Of a DNA stretch of 64,000 nt, positions 1-9,900 are shown piece by piece. The notes beneath the pieces were generated by a model. It worked only from the letters and a program-made list of their open reading frames with translations. It ran no database searches and was not told where the DNA came from. Position numbers and translations under genes: made by a program. Numbering within the stretch: the first letter of the stretch is position 1; every line of letters starts with the position of its first letter. Source of the stretch: an uncultured Roseivirga sp. (GTDB taxonomy: Bacteria; Bacteroidota; Bacteroidia; Cytophagales; Cyclobacteriaceae); the NCBI GenBank assembly GCA_947493005.1, contig CANLOY010000011.1:39799-103798 (forward strand), read 5' to 3'.

Positions 1-11
1 TTGATATACCT

Positions 12-34
12 AAGTGTAGTTTGCAACTACACTT
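12..34. repeat. Palindromic intergenic repeat, copy 1
   Basis: A perfect 10-bp inverted repeat, AAGTGTAGTT-tgc-AACTACACTT, is followed by CAATAT. It shares the core GTAGTT-TGY-AACTAC with the copies near 140, 1600, 2099, 3476 and 3531. Confidence 0.85.
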
Positions 35-63
35 CAATATCTATAAATCATTCTAAACTAAAT

Positions 64-82
64 CTAGCTTGTAATTACACTT
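64..82. repeat. Palindromic intergenic repeat, degenerate copy 2
   Basis: The sequence reads like the repeat family (TAGCTTGTAATTACACTT) but several stem positions no longer pair. It sits between two better copies and is probably a decayed member. Confidence 0.45.
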
Positions 83-128
83 AATTATTAACAAGCCATG
101 CCATCTACTAACTACGCTTTACAATTCT

Positions 129-151
129 AAGCATAGTTTGTAACTGCACTT
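129..151. repeat. Palindromic intergenic repeat, copy 3
   Basis: AAGCATAGTT-tgt-AACTGCACTT is an imperfect 10-bp inverted repeat of the same family with two mispaired stem positions. Confidence 0.65.
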
Positions 152-273
152 TGGTATCATTTCTATCTACATTTAAATACCAGCAAGTCATATCATTCGT
201 ATAAAGGAATGCTAATTGTGTTTATATTGTAATAATCATTGAATAATATAAATTATTAAGCGATATTGCACTT

Positions 274-1569
274 ATGCAAAAACTCTGGTCATTATTGCTC
301 TTTTTAATCATAGCAAGCCCTGCAGTATGTCAGGGTGTTGAGGGAAACCAATCCATAGAGATTAGCACAGAATCGCTGCAAAAGGCTAACAAGAAAGTAC
401 AGAAAGAGTTAGACAGAGTTTCTAAGAAACTACGCAGACGGCTAGAGAAAGCTTACCCCAGTTTACCCAAAGAAGACCTGGACTCTTTGATAAAAGCCGA
501 CATTCAATCCAGAAAGGAAGAATTGAAAAGGGTGGCTAAAGATAGTGCAACCAACTATCTGAATACACTGAAGGAAGATTTGATGAATGACCTCAAAGAA
601 ACTCCTGAAAAATTACCAGTTGCCAATGAGATCAGGGAGAGTGTAGAGAAGCTGGACGAGATCAAAGGCATGCAAGCAGCACTTAAAGAAAAAGGGAAAA
701 TTCAGGAGATGCTCGATATCTCAGAACTGAATAAACTCACTAAGAAAACCGGAGAGCTCAAATCAGCTTTTGGTGATTACAAGAGTCAATTTGAGGGCTG
801 GGACGAAAAACTTTTGGAAGAGATTACTAACCTTCCACAGGCCAAGCTGATGAAAGAGCAGATGGACAAAATGAAGTCTTACAAAGCTTTACCAGAAGGT
901 TATCGTGAAAATCTGGAGAAGTTCCAGACCAATGACTTTGTAAAGTCCAAGCTTGAAGAAAAAGCAGAAGAGTTTAAGAAAATAGGGGAGACTTCATTGC
1001 AAGAGAAATTCAATGAGGCGCAGGCCAAAATGACCGAAGCAAAACAAAAGTTTCCAAGCCTGGAGAGTCTGGAAGATGCACCAAAGCGCTATAACCCTTA
1101 CAAAGGTCAGCCTTTCTTTCAGCGATTGAAGCTAGGTGGAAATATGCAGGTTAATAGGCAAAAACCAGTCTCGCTTGATTTGGCTATAAACCTGACTTAT
1201 CCGCTGGACAATAAAACTGCTATTGGAGTATCAGGTGCTACCAGGTTTTTTGTGGAAAAGCCAAAAGCCCCTCAAACTAAAGATCAGGCTACCAGTATTC
1301 GAAGCTTTGTTAAATATAATATCTGGAAAGCCTTTTATCTACAAGGCAATTATGAGTTTACTAAACTCCAGAAAGAAGACATCAATGAAAACAGTTTAGG
1401 AGAACAATGGGTACAAAGTGCTTTGCTTGGCATTGGGAAAAGGTTTAAAGTCTCGGAAAAAATTCAGATGAACTTTACGCTGTTCTATGACTTCTTTTAC
1501 AACCAACTCAAAAGCCCTAATAACCAGCCTTGGGTAATGCGCATTGGCTTTGGTTTTGGAAAGCAATAG
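274..1569 (+). CDS. Exported coiled-coil protein with C-terminal beta-barrel-like region
   Basis: I do not recognise a named family. The 431-residue product begins with a clear signal peptide (hydrophobic residues 4-17, probable cleavage after the VCQG region). Residues about 25-275 are charged, rich in Lys/Glu/Gln and strongly helical, in keeping with an extended periplasmic coiled coil. From about residue 280 the sequence changes to alternating polar/hydrophobic strands rich in Tyr, Phe and Gly. It ends in FGFGK, the kind of terminal strand seen in outer-membrane beta-barrels. A small barrel anchored in the outer membrane with a periplasmic helical arm is an inference. A palindromic repeat lies 20 nt after the stop codon, and the next gene follows on the same strand. 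Confidence 0.8.
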   Translation: MQKLWSLLLFLIIASPAVCQGVEGNQSIEISTESLQKANKKVQKELDRVSKKLRRRLEKAYPSLPKEDLDSLIKADIQSRKEELKRVAKDSATNYLNTLKEDLMNDLKETPEKLPVANEIRESVEKLDEIKGMQAALKEKGKIQEMLDISELNKLTKKTGELKSAFGDYKSQFEGWDEKLLEEITNLPQAKLMKEQMDKMKSYKALPEGYRENLEKFQTNDFVKSKLEEKAEEFKKIGETSLQEKFNEAQAKMTEAKQKFPSLESLEDAPKRYNPYKGQPFFQRLKLGGNMQVNRQKPVSLDLAINLTYPLDNKTAIGVSGATRFFVEKPKAPQTKDQATSIRSFVKYNIWKAFYLQGNYEFTKLQKEDINENSLGEQWVQSALLGIGKRFKVSEKIQMNFTLFYDFFYNQLKSPNNQPWVMRIGFGFGKQ

Positions 1570-1588
1570 ATAAACTTCTCTAAATACT

Positions 1589-1611
1589 AGTCGTAGTTTG
1601 TAACTACGACT
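1589..1611. repeat. Palindromic intergenic repeat, copy 4
   Basis: A perfect 10-bp inverted repeat, AGTCGTAGTT-tgt-AACTACGACT, is followed by CAATATACC. It differs from copy 1 by paired changes on both arms, so base pairing is conserved. Confidence 0.85.
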
Positions 1612-1666
1612 CAATATACCGAATATGATTTCAAGAAATCCCTTTTAAATCAGTTTTCTTAGTCGT

Positions 1667-2074
1667 ATGAAGTTTGTGATAAGTTGTGATTTTTCAGAGG
1701 TTTCTTTCGAGCTATTTAGGTTTGATCAGGAAATTAGAAATGAGGTAAACTCTTATTTGTCAGATAGAAAATACGGTGATGGTATTTTAGAATACACATT
1801 CCTATATCGAGTTTATCCAGAAGCGATGCTTGCTTTTGAAATGTATAATCAAGACTCTAGTAAATATTATCCTCGAAAAAAAAGCATTCTTGTAACTCCA
1901 TTCATAAGACATGGAGATTTTATTCGGATGAATAAAACGGAGAGGGTAAGGTTAATTTGTTCAGAGATTCTTATAGCCATACAAAGGTTTAACGAACTAG
2001 GTGTAAAGAATTTTGATATAAAGAATTTTTATACGGATTTAGAAGACCTGTTTAGCCAGAAAGGTTGGCTTTGA
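1667..2074 (+). CDS. Hypothetical protein, 135 residues
   Basis: The product is not recognised. It has no signal peptide or membrane segment and reads as a small soluble mixed alpha/beta protein with many aromatic and acidic residues. Its C-terminal third is helical and amphipathic (residues about 85-130). The ATG at 1667 is the only good start. It lies alone between two palindromic repeats, with a convergent lipoprotein gene downstream. Size and isolated setting resemble immunity-type or other accessory genes, but no toxin partner is visible, so this is only a suggestion. Confidence 0.65.
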   Translation: MKFVISCDFSEVSFELFRFDQEIRNEVNSYLSDRKYGDGILEYTFLYRVYPEAMLAFEMYNQDSSKYYPRKKSILVTPFIRHGDFIRMNKTERVRLICSEILIAIQRFNELGVKNFDIKNFYTDLEDLFSQKGWL

Positions 2075-2086
2075 AACTACTATGTT

Positions 2087-2119
2087 GGTTTGTAGTTTGT
2101 AACTACGACTGAATATCCT
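2087..2119. repeat. Palindromic intergenic repeat, copy 5
   Basis: The core GTAGTT-tgt-AACTAC (2092-2106) is intact, the outer stem pairs only partly, and the 3' flank GAATATCC matches the family. It lies in the gap between two convergent genes, where a hairpin could also help end transcription. Confidence 0.75.
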
Positions 2120-2154
2120 ATAACCTAGTTGACGACCCCATATAACCCTCTCTT

Positions 2155-3384
2155 TTACTCTTTATTAATCCCGAACACCCGGTACAGTACTTCATCCTCA
2201 TTTTCCTGCTCCTTTACTCTAAAGTGAACTCCAGCACCACTAACAAAGAAACTTCCAGGCATATTATTGAGTTCTAGTTCAATTTCTTCTACGGGCAGTT
2301 CATAGGCTATTTGTTCTCCTGTTTCTAAGTCAATAACAATCATTGATGCGCCTGAGATTTTAGGCATGTCTTTTTTCAAATATTCGTTATAAACGGGCTT
2401 TGTTCCATGAGCCAGTACCCTATAGATAAACCTTCCGTCAGGGTCAATATACATGCCGGTATACTGAGCAGGCTGTACTGGCTTTGATACACGCTGCATA
2501 CCGTTTTTGAGATACTCTATCCCGGTTAGGCCCATAAATGTTTTATAGTCTGCGATTTCATGTTCCGGCAGCCCGGTGTAAATGGTGTTTACCAGTTTAC
2601 TACCCTGAAATACATAAATGCTGTCGGATATAGGCGTGGCTGCAAAAACATAATCATCATTTTTTGCAAAGTGTTGACGCATTCGTATAAGCCCTTTCCC
2701 TTTTTCCTTTTCAATTTTTCTGATAGCGTCATAGTCATTGATAAAAGATCTTTCAGTGATTAACACTTTTATGATAACATCACTGTTCATATCAATGATT
2801 ACTCTGCTGTGCAGGTCTCCATCTTTAATGTTGAGCAAAGAGTAACTGGAGCGGCATTCCAATTGGCCGTTTACATATCTGGTCGTATTGTCGAATTTCA
2901 AGTTGGCAGTTTTGCGCTGCCCTGGCCTGACTTCATCGGGACGTTTTTGAAGCACCTCTCCCTTATCATTTATCAAGTAAATACCGTGATTCATTGAGTT
3001 AATGAAAATTGAATCAGGAGTGTGAAAGAAATATTCCAGGCCTAAGAAAACCTTTACAGCATTTGGCCCTTCCTTAGTCATTTTTACCTTCTTGAAGAGC
3101 TCCGCAGTTTCATAGTCATACAGATATATGGCGTGTGTATTGTAGTTGTAAAAAGAGAAGTATTCCCTTTGTCCGATCTTGACAGATTTAAGATCTAACA
3201 ACCGCTTAAAGTCCGTCTCATGGTCAATAGGGAAGGCTTTCAGGCCTTTATCTACTATTTCTAATGGGGTTTTCTGAACCTCCTGACTAGTAGCCTGTTC
3301 TTTCTGCTCAGTTTTGTTGCAGGATACTAACAAAACCAAATTAAGTAAGAAAATAATGGTTGGTGAGTTTTTGATTGATTGCAT
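2155..3384 (-). CDS. Lipoprotein, possibly DUF4221-like
   Basis: The product is about 409 residues when started at the ATG at 3384; extending to 3393 needs a TTG codon, so the ATG is preferred. The N-terminus has a hydrophobic stretch ending in LVSC followed by Asn-Lys, a lipobox that predicts lipidation and export. The body is mainly beta-strand and contains repeated segments such as ATPISDSIYVF and GMYIDPDGRFIYR. These suggest a beta-propeller-like fold, as in the lipoproteins with a '6-bladed propeller' or DUF4221 annotation in Bacteroidota. The family name is a guess from general resemblance. The gene follows the OmpA-family gene on the same strand but is separated from it by 170 nt containing two palindromic repeats, so it is probably a separate unit. 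Confidence 0.75.
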   Translation of the reverse strand: MQSIKNSPTIIFLLNLVLLVSCNKTEQKEQATSQEVQKTPLEIVDKGLKAFPIDHETDFKRLLDLKSVKIGQREYFSFYNYNTHAIYLYDYETAELFKKVKMTKEGPNAVKVFLGLEYFFHTPDSIFINSMNHGIYLINDKGEVLQKRPDEVRPGQRKTANLKFDNTTRYVNGQLECRSSYSLLNIKDGDLHSRVIIDMNSDVIIKVLITERSFINDYDAIRKIEKEKGKGLIRMRQHFAKNDDYVFAATPISDSIYVFQGSKLVNTIYTGLPEHEIADYKTFMGLTGIEYLKNGMQRVSKPVQPAQYTGMYIDPDGRFIYRVLAHGTKPVYNEYLKKDMPKISGASMIVIDLETGEQIAYELPVEEIELELNNMPGSFFVSGAGVHFRVKEQENEDEVLYRVFGINKE

Positions 3385-3466
3385 AGTATTCAATCAACTG
3401 AATTGATTGAGTAATAGCAAGCAAGTAAATGTTATTAAAGGTTAAACGAGAATAAAACAAGGTTAG

Positions 3467-3485
3467 GTGTAGTTTGTAACTACAC
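3467..3485. repeat. Palindromic intergenic repeat, copy 6
   Basis: GTGTAGTT-tgt-AACTACAC is a perfect 8-bp stem. It sits 45 nt from copy 7, making a pair in the gap between the lipoprotein gene and the OmpA-family gene. Confidence 0.8.
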
Positions 3486-3519
3486 TTTCATATTTAATAA
3501 TCCTATGGAAACTAAAGCT

Positions 3520-3542
3520 GATCGTAGTTTGTAACTACGATC
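3520..3542. repeat. Palindromic intergenic repeat, copy 7
   Basis: GATCGTAGTT-tgt-AACTACGATC is a perfect 10-bp stem, followed by CTATATCC. Compared with copy 4, the outer stem bases have changed on both arms together. It ends 11 nt from the stop codon of the OmpA-family gene and could double as its terminator hairpin. Confidence 0.85.
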
Positions 3543-3553
3543 CTATATCCTTT

Positions 3554-5734
3554 CTAAAAAGAAACCACCTTAAAATCGGTCCTTCTGTTTTCCTGATGTT
3601 GCTCAGCTGAACAACTCACACCATCTTCGCAACCATTGACCAGTTGAGTTTCTCCAAAACCTTTTCCGGTAATCCTATCTTCCGAAATACCTCTTGAAAT
3701 AATATAGGCAGCAGAAGAACGAGCTCTTCTGTCAGAAAGTGCCAGATTGTAATCATCACCACCTCTGGAATCTGTATGAGAACCCAGTTCAATTTTTATG
3801 TCAGGATTGTCTCTCATCATGCTCACTATTTTGTCCAGCTCAATAGCTGCATCCGAACGAATATCAGATTTGTTAAGGTCAAAGTAGATGTTCTCTATCC
3901 TAATGGCCTTACCAATAACAATCTGTTCCATTTCCAGGTCGAATTTAATGACTCCGGCAGGGTCGTTACCGGCAGAAACCCTGGTCCTGAAATTGAAGAA
4001 CCCCCTTTTTTGAAGGAATACATCATACTCGGCTCCAGGTTGTGCAATAAAATAAAGAATACCTTCTTCGGTTGTTCTTACACTATCTACTTTACCAGTT
4101 GTGGTCTCGGTGAAGGTTAGAAGAGCATCACTAACCGGTTTGCCATCTTCAGGGTTTACTAAATCTCCTTTAATAACCAGTAATTCTCTCAGCGGAATGG
4201 TAAGGAATGTTTTGTCAAGTTCATCATCAAATGTAGAAGCAATGTCTTGCCCGGTAGACCAATCTGCTTTCATGGCGGTAAAGGAATAGTTCTTATCCCA
4301 GTCTAATTCAAAGGTAAAATTACCATCGGCCTGGGTGGTGACTTTTATGCTATCTCCTCCATCAGTAGATAGATATACATCAGCATTGGATAGTGGTTCT
4401 CCTGATCTTTGATCGACAACAATTCCATTGATAAATACCGATTCAGGTTTTTTAGGGTACCTAACAGTAATGCTGTAAATATCATCATTTCCAATACCTC
4501 CGGGCTTGTTGGAAGTGAAATAGCCAGTGGTATCATTATCGGATAGAATAAAGCCAAAATCGTCTTTGGAGGAGTTAACAGGAACTCCCAGATTTTTAAC
4601 AGTGCTTGCCGAATCATTTAAATCTATCATATAAATATCTAGTCCACCGAGGCCATAATGTCCATTAGAAGAAAAGTAAAGCGTGTCGTTATGTATATGC
4701 GGAAACATCTCATCACCAGGGGTATTGATTTCAGGTCCTAAGTTGACAGGTTCGCTCCACTGATCATCCTCATAGTGAGATCTATAGAGGTCTACACCAC
4801 CCTGCCCCCCCGGTCGGGTAGAGGCAAAATAAAGCGTCTTCTCATCAGATGAAAGGGTCGGATGCCCGGTGCTAAAATCTCGCCCATTATGTGAAAAAAG
4901 TATAGGTTTGTCCCATTTGGAGTCCTTACTGCTTCTTTGAGCCATATATAGCTGCAGGTTAATGACTTCGTTGTTTGCTTTTTTTACCTTCTTACCATTA
5001 AAATTGTTCCTTGTAAAGAAAGCCTTTTCATCATCGTCATAAAACACGGCAGGCCCCTCATGGTATCTGGTGTTAATTTGTCTGTTAAACAGTGAAGTTC
5101 TGATAGCGGAGTCTTCGGGATTACTTACATAGTAGAGTTCATGAAATCCTTTATTGTTCCAGCCATGCTTTCTTTTGATCAGTTTGAACTGGCTTCGGTT
5201 AGAAGAAAAAACAAGACCATCCTGAAAATAGGTGGGACTGTAATCATCGGCAGAAGAATTAAAAGCAGCCAATTCTATTTTATAAAGTGAAGAGTCATTG
5301 TAAAAGCCATTGAAGTCGGTAATACCTTTAGCCAAATTCAATCCCCTGATATCTCCTTTGTTATTGTAAAAAGATCTGAGTGCCACCAAAGCTTCATCAT
5401 ATCGTTCGGCACTCATTAATGCCTGAGCATAGTATAGCGTATGGATAGGTTGCGCAACAGTTGAATCCTCGATTACATCAGCATACAAAGTCAATGTACT
5501 ATCAGGCATATTCATTTTCCTGTAAGCTTCTGCTAGCTGAAGTTTGGCATAATTGAATGTGTCATCGCGCTTCACCAGTCTGTCATAAATCTTGGCTGCC
5601 TCAGCAAACTCAAAATTGTCAAAAAGCTTACCTGCTCGCATCACATCTAGACGAGAGCGCTTTTGAGCCTGGATGTTTAGTGAACAAATTATTAGTCCAA
5701 AAACAAGTATGATTCTTAAGTGACTGTTTCGCAT
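3554..5734 (-). CDS. OmpA-family protein with TPR, PD40 and CRD domains (PorE-like)
   Basis: This 726-residue protein has a signal peptide (residues about 1-23, cleavage after AQA) and TPR-like helices (about 25-140). PD40/WD40-like beta-propeller repeats follow (about 165-440), including DEKTLYFASTRPGGQGGVDLY and NDTLYFSSNGHYGLGGLDIY. After these come two carboxypeptidase-regulatory-like beta modules (about 445-605) and a C-terminal OmpA peptidoglycan-binding domain (about 610-726) with GSHTDSRGGDDYNLALSDRR. The same order is known from PorE, which ties T9SS components to peptidoglycan, but many paralogues share it. The gene starts 3 nt after the PorP/SprF gene and 936 nt downstream of the giant secreted-protein gene. 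It is therefore likely an accessory subunit for secreting or anchoring that protein. The link is inferred from context. Confidence 0.9.
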   Translation of the reverse strand: MRNSHLRIILVFGLIICSLNIQAQKRSRLDVMRAGKLFDNFEFAEAAKIYDRLVKRDDTFNYAKLQLAEAYRKMNMPDSTLTLYADVIEDSTVAQPIHTLYYAQALMSAERYDEALVALRSFYNNKGDIRGLNLAKGITDFNGFYNDSSLYKIELAAFNSSADDYSPTYFQDGLVFSSNRSQFKLIKRKHGWNNKGFHELYYVSNPEDSAIRTSLFNRQINTRYHEGPAVFYDDDEKAFFTRNNFNGKKVKKANNEVINLQLYMAQRSSKDSKWDKPILFSHNGRDFSTGHPTLSSDEKTLYFASTRPGGQGGVDLYRSHYEDDQWSEPVNLGPEINTPGDEMFPHIHNDTLYFSSNGHYGLGGLDIYMIDLNDSASTVKNLGVPVNSSKDDFGFILSDNDTTGYFTSNKPGGIGNDDIYSITVRYPKKPESVFINGIVVDQRSGEPLSNADVYLSTDGGDSIKVTTQADGNFTFELDWDKNYSFTAMKADWSTGQDIASTFDDELDKTFLTIPLRELLVIKGDLVNPEDGKPVSDALLTFTETTTGKVDSVRTTEEGILYFIAQPGAEYDVFLQKRGFFNFRTRVSAGNDPAGVIKFDLEMEQIVIGKAIRIENIYFDLNKSDIRSDAAIELDKIVSMMRDNPDIKIELGSHTDSRGGDDYNLALSDRRARSSAAYIISRGISEDRITGKGFGETQLVNGCEDGVSCSAEQHQENRRTDFKVVSF

Positions 5735-5737
5735 GGC

Positions 5738-6658
5738 TTAAAAATATCTTGGTGAAATGATCTTCTTCTTTCCGAAAACAAATGTGTACTGAATCATCAG
5801 TTCATGTGAACCGGCATTGACCCGTCTAAGGTCAGTAGTGGTAGCAAAATCGTAAGAATAGCCAAACTGTAATTGCTTGGTTGCCTGAACCTGAATTAAT
5901 GCGTCAAACGAATCGAATGAACGATAGGACAGGCCTGCCCATATAATATCCTTGATCAGAAAATTGGCATTCAGGTCGAACTCTAACGGAGCATTTCCCA
6001 CATACTTAAATAATATGTTGGGCTTGAATTTTAAATCACGAGATATATCGAAAACATAGCCTGCATACCCGAAATAATGCCTTTCCAGTCTGGAGTCAGA
6101 ATCACTATTGTTTACATCTAGTTTACTTCTGACCAACTGAGGTACAGAAATACCGGCAAACAAACGATCGGTATTGAAATAGAGTCCTGCACCAAAATTT
6201 GGTCTGTTTACATTTACATCTCCATTGGCAAAAACTGGGTCAGTATTACTTATTCTGCTGAACTTTGAGTTATAGTTACTAAGTCCACCCTGAAGTCCAA
6301 AGGCAAGTCTTGCAGAGCCACTGAACCGAATACGGTAGGCGAAAGCAAGGTATGCTGTGGTTTGATCTGTTACTCCAATCTTATCATGGATCAATAAGGC
6401 TCCAATATTTGCACTACCGCTGGCATTGAATGGTGAATGAATACTAAAGGTCTGACTTGAAGGTGCTCCCTCAAGTCCTACCCATTGTTCCCGCGCCAGA
6501 AATGTAGCCGTGATGTTGTCATGACTACCCGCATAAGCAGGGTTAATGGCCAGCCCGTTAAACATATATTGGGTAAACATTACCTGCTGCTGTGCTGTAC
6601 CGATTTGACAGAACAGGCCAAAAATCAAAGTAAGTGTTATGTTTCTTATCAATTTCAT
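5738..6658 (-). CDS. PorP/SprF family type IX secretion membrane protein
   Basis: This 306-residue outer-membrane protein has a signal peptide (cleavage after GTAQ) and the family's opening motif MFTQYMFNGLAINPAYAGS. Alternating beta-strands continue to the C-terminus, which ends in a strand near FVFGKKK. PorP/SprF proteins are barrel-like partners of T9SS. In flavobacteria SprF is needed for secretion or surface attachment of the giant adhesin SprB, and type-B sorting domains generally work with a nearby PorP/SprF protein. Here the gene begins 12 nt after the stop of the giant type-B protein gene and ends 3 nt before the OmpA/PD40 gene. The pairing is therefore very likely functional, and the three are probably co-transcribed. 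Confidence 0.94.
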   Translation of the reverse strand: MKLIRNITLTLIFGLFCQIGTAQQQVMFTQYMFNGLAINPAYAGSHDNITATFLAREQWVGLEGAPSSQTFSIHSPFNASGSANIGALLIHDKIGVTDQTTAYLAFAYRIRFSGSARLAFGLQGGLSNYNSKFSRISNTDPVFANGDVNVNRPNFGAGLYFNTDRLFAGISVPQLVRSKLDVNNSDSDSRLERHYFGYAGYVFDISRDLKFKPNILFKYVGNAPLEFDLNANFLIKDIIWAGLSYRSFDSFDALIQVQATKQLQFGYSYDFATTTDLRRVNAGSHELMIQYTFVFGKKKIISPRYF

Positions 6659-6670
6659 GTTCCGTGTCTA

Positions 6671-6967
6671 TTATCGTTTTATCACTACAAACCCACTCAA
6701 TGGCTTAGTACCATTACCTAAATCAATAACAAAGAAGTAGGTACCATCTGGTAGCTGTTCTCCATTACTGTTCACTAGTAGCCCTACTACCGCAGAACCA
6801 TTCCATGCTCGGGTGGTATTATTATAACCATCAACTTCCCATACACGGTTACCCCACCTGTTAAAGATTTGTACATTGTTATTCGGGAATTTATCAATCC
6901 CTTCTATAAACCATGTTTCTTCACCCTGGCCGTCATTGTTTGGAGAAATACCCTCTCCTGGTATCAC
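6671..6967 (-). other. Type-B T9SS C-terminal sorting domain (CHU_C/TIGR04131-like)
   Basis: The last about 99 residues of the giant protein carry the class hallmarks: an ISPNNDGQ opening, VQIFNRWGNRVWE, a W-G-containing middle, and DGTYFFVIDLG followed by GFVVIKR. Type-B domains direct T9SS export but, unlike type A, depend on a cognate PorP/SprF protein, which is encoded immediately downstream. Confidence 0.93.
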
Positions 6968-9900
6968 TTCAGAATTTTCAAGTACAGTTATTGTCACAAC
7001 AGCTTCATCGCATTGAACCGGAATACCATTGTCACAAATCTGATAGGTAAAGCTTACCTCTCCAAAGAAGTCTGGATTAGGTGTATAGGTATATGTTCCA
7101 TCAGGGTTAAATACCAGCGTGCCCCTTTCACCAGCGCTTCCAGAATTTACCAATGAGTAGGTCACAAGATCACCATCCGGTTCAGAATCATTAAATACTA
7201 CAGTCCCTGTAATGCTTGTATTCTGAGGAATGGTTACTGCATCATTTTCTGCAATAGGAGGGTTATTGACAGTTAATTCAACAGTACTAGTGTTATTGGT
7301 CTCATCAGGGTCAACTTCTGTCCCTGCAACAGATACAGTGTTAGTATGTTCTCCATCATCCAACACATTACAAAGTATGGTCAACTGTTCCGTTTGTCCA
7401 GAGACCAGGATACCTATATTCCAGGTTCCTGCAACTTCATCATAAGTTCCAGCTGAGGTGGTTGCGCTTACGAATTGATATCCTGAAGGAAGCATTTCAG
7501 TAACCACCACATTGGTTCCTGGATTAGGCCCCGCATTATTTACAGTTATTGTAAACGTAACCTGATCACCTCTGATAGGATCGTCATTGCTGATAGATTT
7601 AGTAACAGAAAGGTCGGCTCTAGGTAAAGTGATTCTTCTTCCAGCCTTATTATTTGTTAAATCAGGATCAAATTGATCTGAGCCAACAATGGATGCTTCG
7701 TTGAGGTACTCACCTGCCGCATTTACGGTTACCGTTAAACCTAGTGTCGCTGTTGCGTCAACGGCCAGTGATGGAATGCTCCAGATATTGGTGTTTGAAT
7801 CATAAGTACCAACACCTGCAGCTATATTGACTACTGTATAACCGGATGGGACTCTTTCCAGAACTTCAATATTTGTTGCTGCATTAGGCCCATTATTGGC
7901 TACTGTTACAAAGAAGGTGATTTGCTCATTTAACTCTGGTCTTGAGTTACTGACAGTTTTCTCAATTTGTAGCTCCGCGATATCTGGTAGTACTTTGGCA
8001 AAGGCCTCATTATTAGATGTATTCAGATCCGTTTGATCGATTGACACAATGCTCGCAATGTTCAAATAACTACCTGTAGGCAATACTTCAGCTCTTATTT
8101 CAAGAGTTGCTGCTTCACCAATTCTAAGCGTGTCAACTGTCCAGATACCCAGTGTTTGATCAAAGTTTCCAACAGCTGTGAACCCAATGAATCGATAGCC
8201 ATCAGGCAATACATCACTCACTGTGACATTAGTTGCCGTTTCAGGTCCTGCGTTCGCCATTGTTACAGTGAAGCGAACTTCATCTCCAATTAATGGATTC
8301 AGTATATCAACAGATTTTGCCAATCCAACATCAGCCTGTTTAATTGAGGTGAATGCTGATGACAAGTTATTATTAGGATCAACATCAAACTGATCAATAG
8401 CAATCAAGCGTGCAGTATTGGTGTAACTGCCCTCACCATTAACTGTTGCTCTCATGAGCAAGAACTCTCCACCACCTTCGATAAGCTGATCAATACTCCA
8501 TATGCCAGTAGTTAGGTCATATGTACCTCTACTGGTAAATGCATCCACGAATGTATAACCGGAAGGCAGTAAGTCGGCCACCTGTATACCCGAAGCACCA
8601 TCCTGACCAATGTTTCTCACAGAGATACTAAAGTTGACTTCTTCGCCAATGTTAGCTTCCAGGTTATCGATGGTTTTGGTAATAGCGATATCTACAGTAG
8701 GAGGGTTAACTTCTACTTCACTGCTATTATTAGTATCATCACCATCCTTCTGATCCAGACTACTAATCGTAGCTGTATTGTCATAATCTCCCGACTCCAG
8801 CACCTTCGCGGTAATCTGAAGGTTTAAAGTCTGCCCATTGTTAATACCATCCAGATTCCAGGCTGATTGTGCAGGCTCATAACTTCCAGCATCCGCAGTT
8901 GTACTAACAAACTCATAGCCAGATGGCAATTGATCTGTGACAACAACACTTGTCGCATCATCAGGACCATTATTGGTCAGCGCAATATTAAATACAACTT
9001 GTTCCCCAATGTTAGGATTTGCATTGTCAACGGTTTTCTCAACCTGTAAATCTGCTGTTCTAGGCGATATACTCGCAGTGGAAGTATTATTAGAAGTATT
9101 CGGATCAAATTGATCCACATCATTAACGCTTACAGTATTAGAGAAGCTTCCTTCTGCTTTGGTTTGAACAGTCACTTTAAGTGTGGCTTGTTCATTAAGA
9201 CTCATTGAATTCAAGGTCCAAAGCCCTGTTCCTGCATCGTAATCACCTTTGCTCGCCTCAGTACTGATCAATATGAAACCACTCGGGATATTTTCAGAGA
9301 TTTCAATATTGGTCGCCTGATCAGGTCCATTGTTAGTTAGCGTGATGGTGAAGTTCACTTGCTCACCAATATCGGCTCTCGTAATATCTGCAGATTTGGT
9401 CAATGTCAGGTCTGCTTGAGGGAATACTACGGTCGCTGAAGCTGTATTATTACTGGTATCAGTATCTACTTGATCTGAATTCGTTATGGACACCGTATTG
9501 GCCATTTCTCCACTTGATAATACCTCAGCTTGGATGGTAAGTGTCAAAGTATCATTAGCTGCCAATGTACCGATGTTCCATACTCCTGTAGCGTTGGTAT
9601 AAGTTCCAGATTCTGCCGTTGCATTTTCTAACTCATAACCACTTGGAAGCAAGTCTAATACTTCAAGGCTTGTTGCAGCATTTGGTCCTGCATTGAATAC
9701 GTTGATAGTGAAGACTACACTTTCACCAACGTTTGCACTGGCATTGCTTACCGTCTTGCTAACACCGACATCCGCAGTTTGGACTACTACTGATTGAGTA
9801 GAAGTGTTGTTCGTTGTATTTGTATCGAACGGATCTGATGCTGTAATGGTAGCAATGTTTGTATGATCACCAGTTGGTTGAGCTTCAGTAATAAAGTTGA

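Larger units (their letters stand above)
1..273. other. Intergenic region with palindromic repeats
   Basis: No convincing gene lies before the ATG at 274. The stretch is very AT-rich. It holds one perfect palindromic element (12-34), one imperfect copy (129-151) and a decayed copy around 64-82. The upstream gene and its promoter lie outside the window or are not recognisable. Confidence 0.7.

Noticed and set aside
1667..2074. 135-residue protein as an immunity protein
   Set aside because: No toxin gene is adjacent and I could not match a specific immunity family, so it is left as hypothetical.
3776..4617. Open frames on both strands overlapping the OmpA/PD40 gene
   Set aside because: They lie fully inside a gene with clear domain matches in another frame and have no homology-like motifs.
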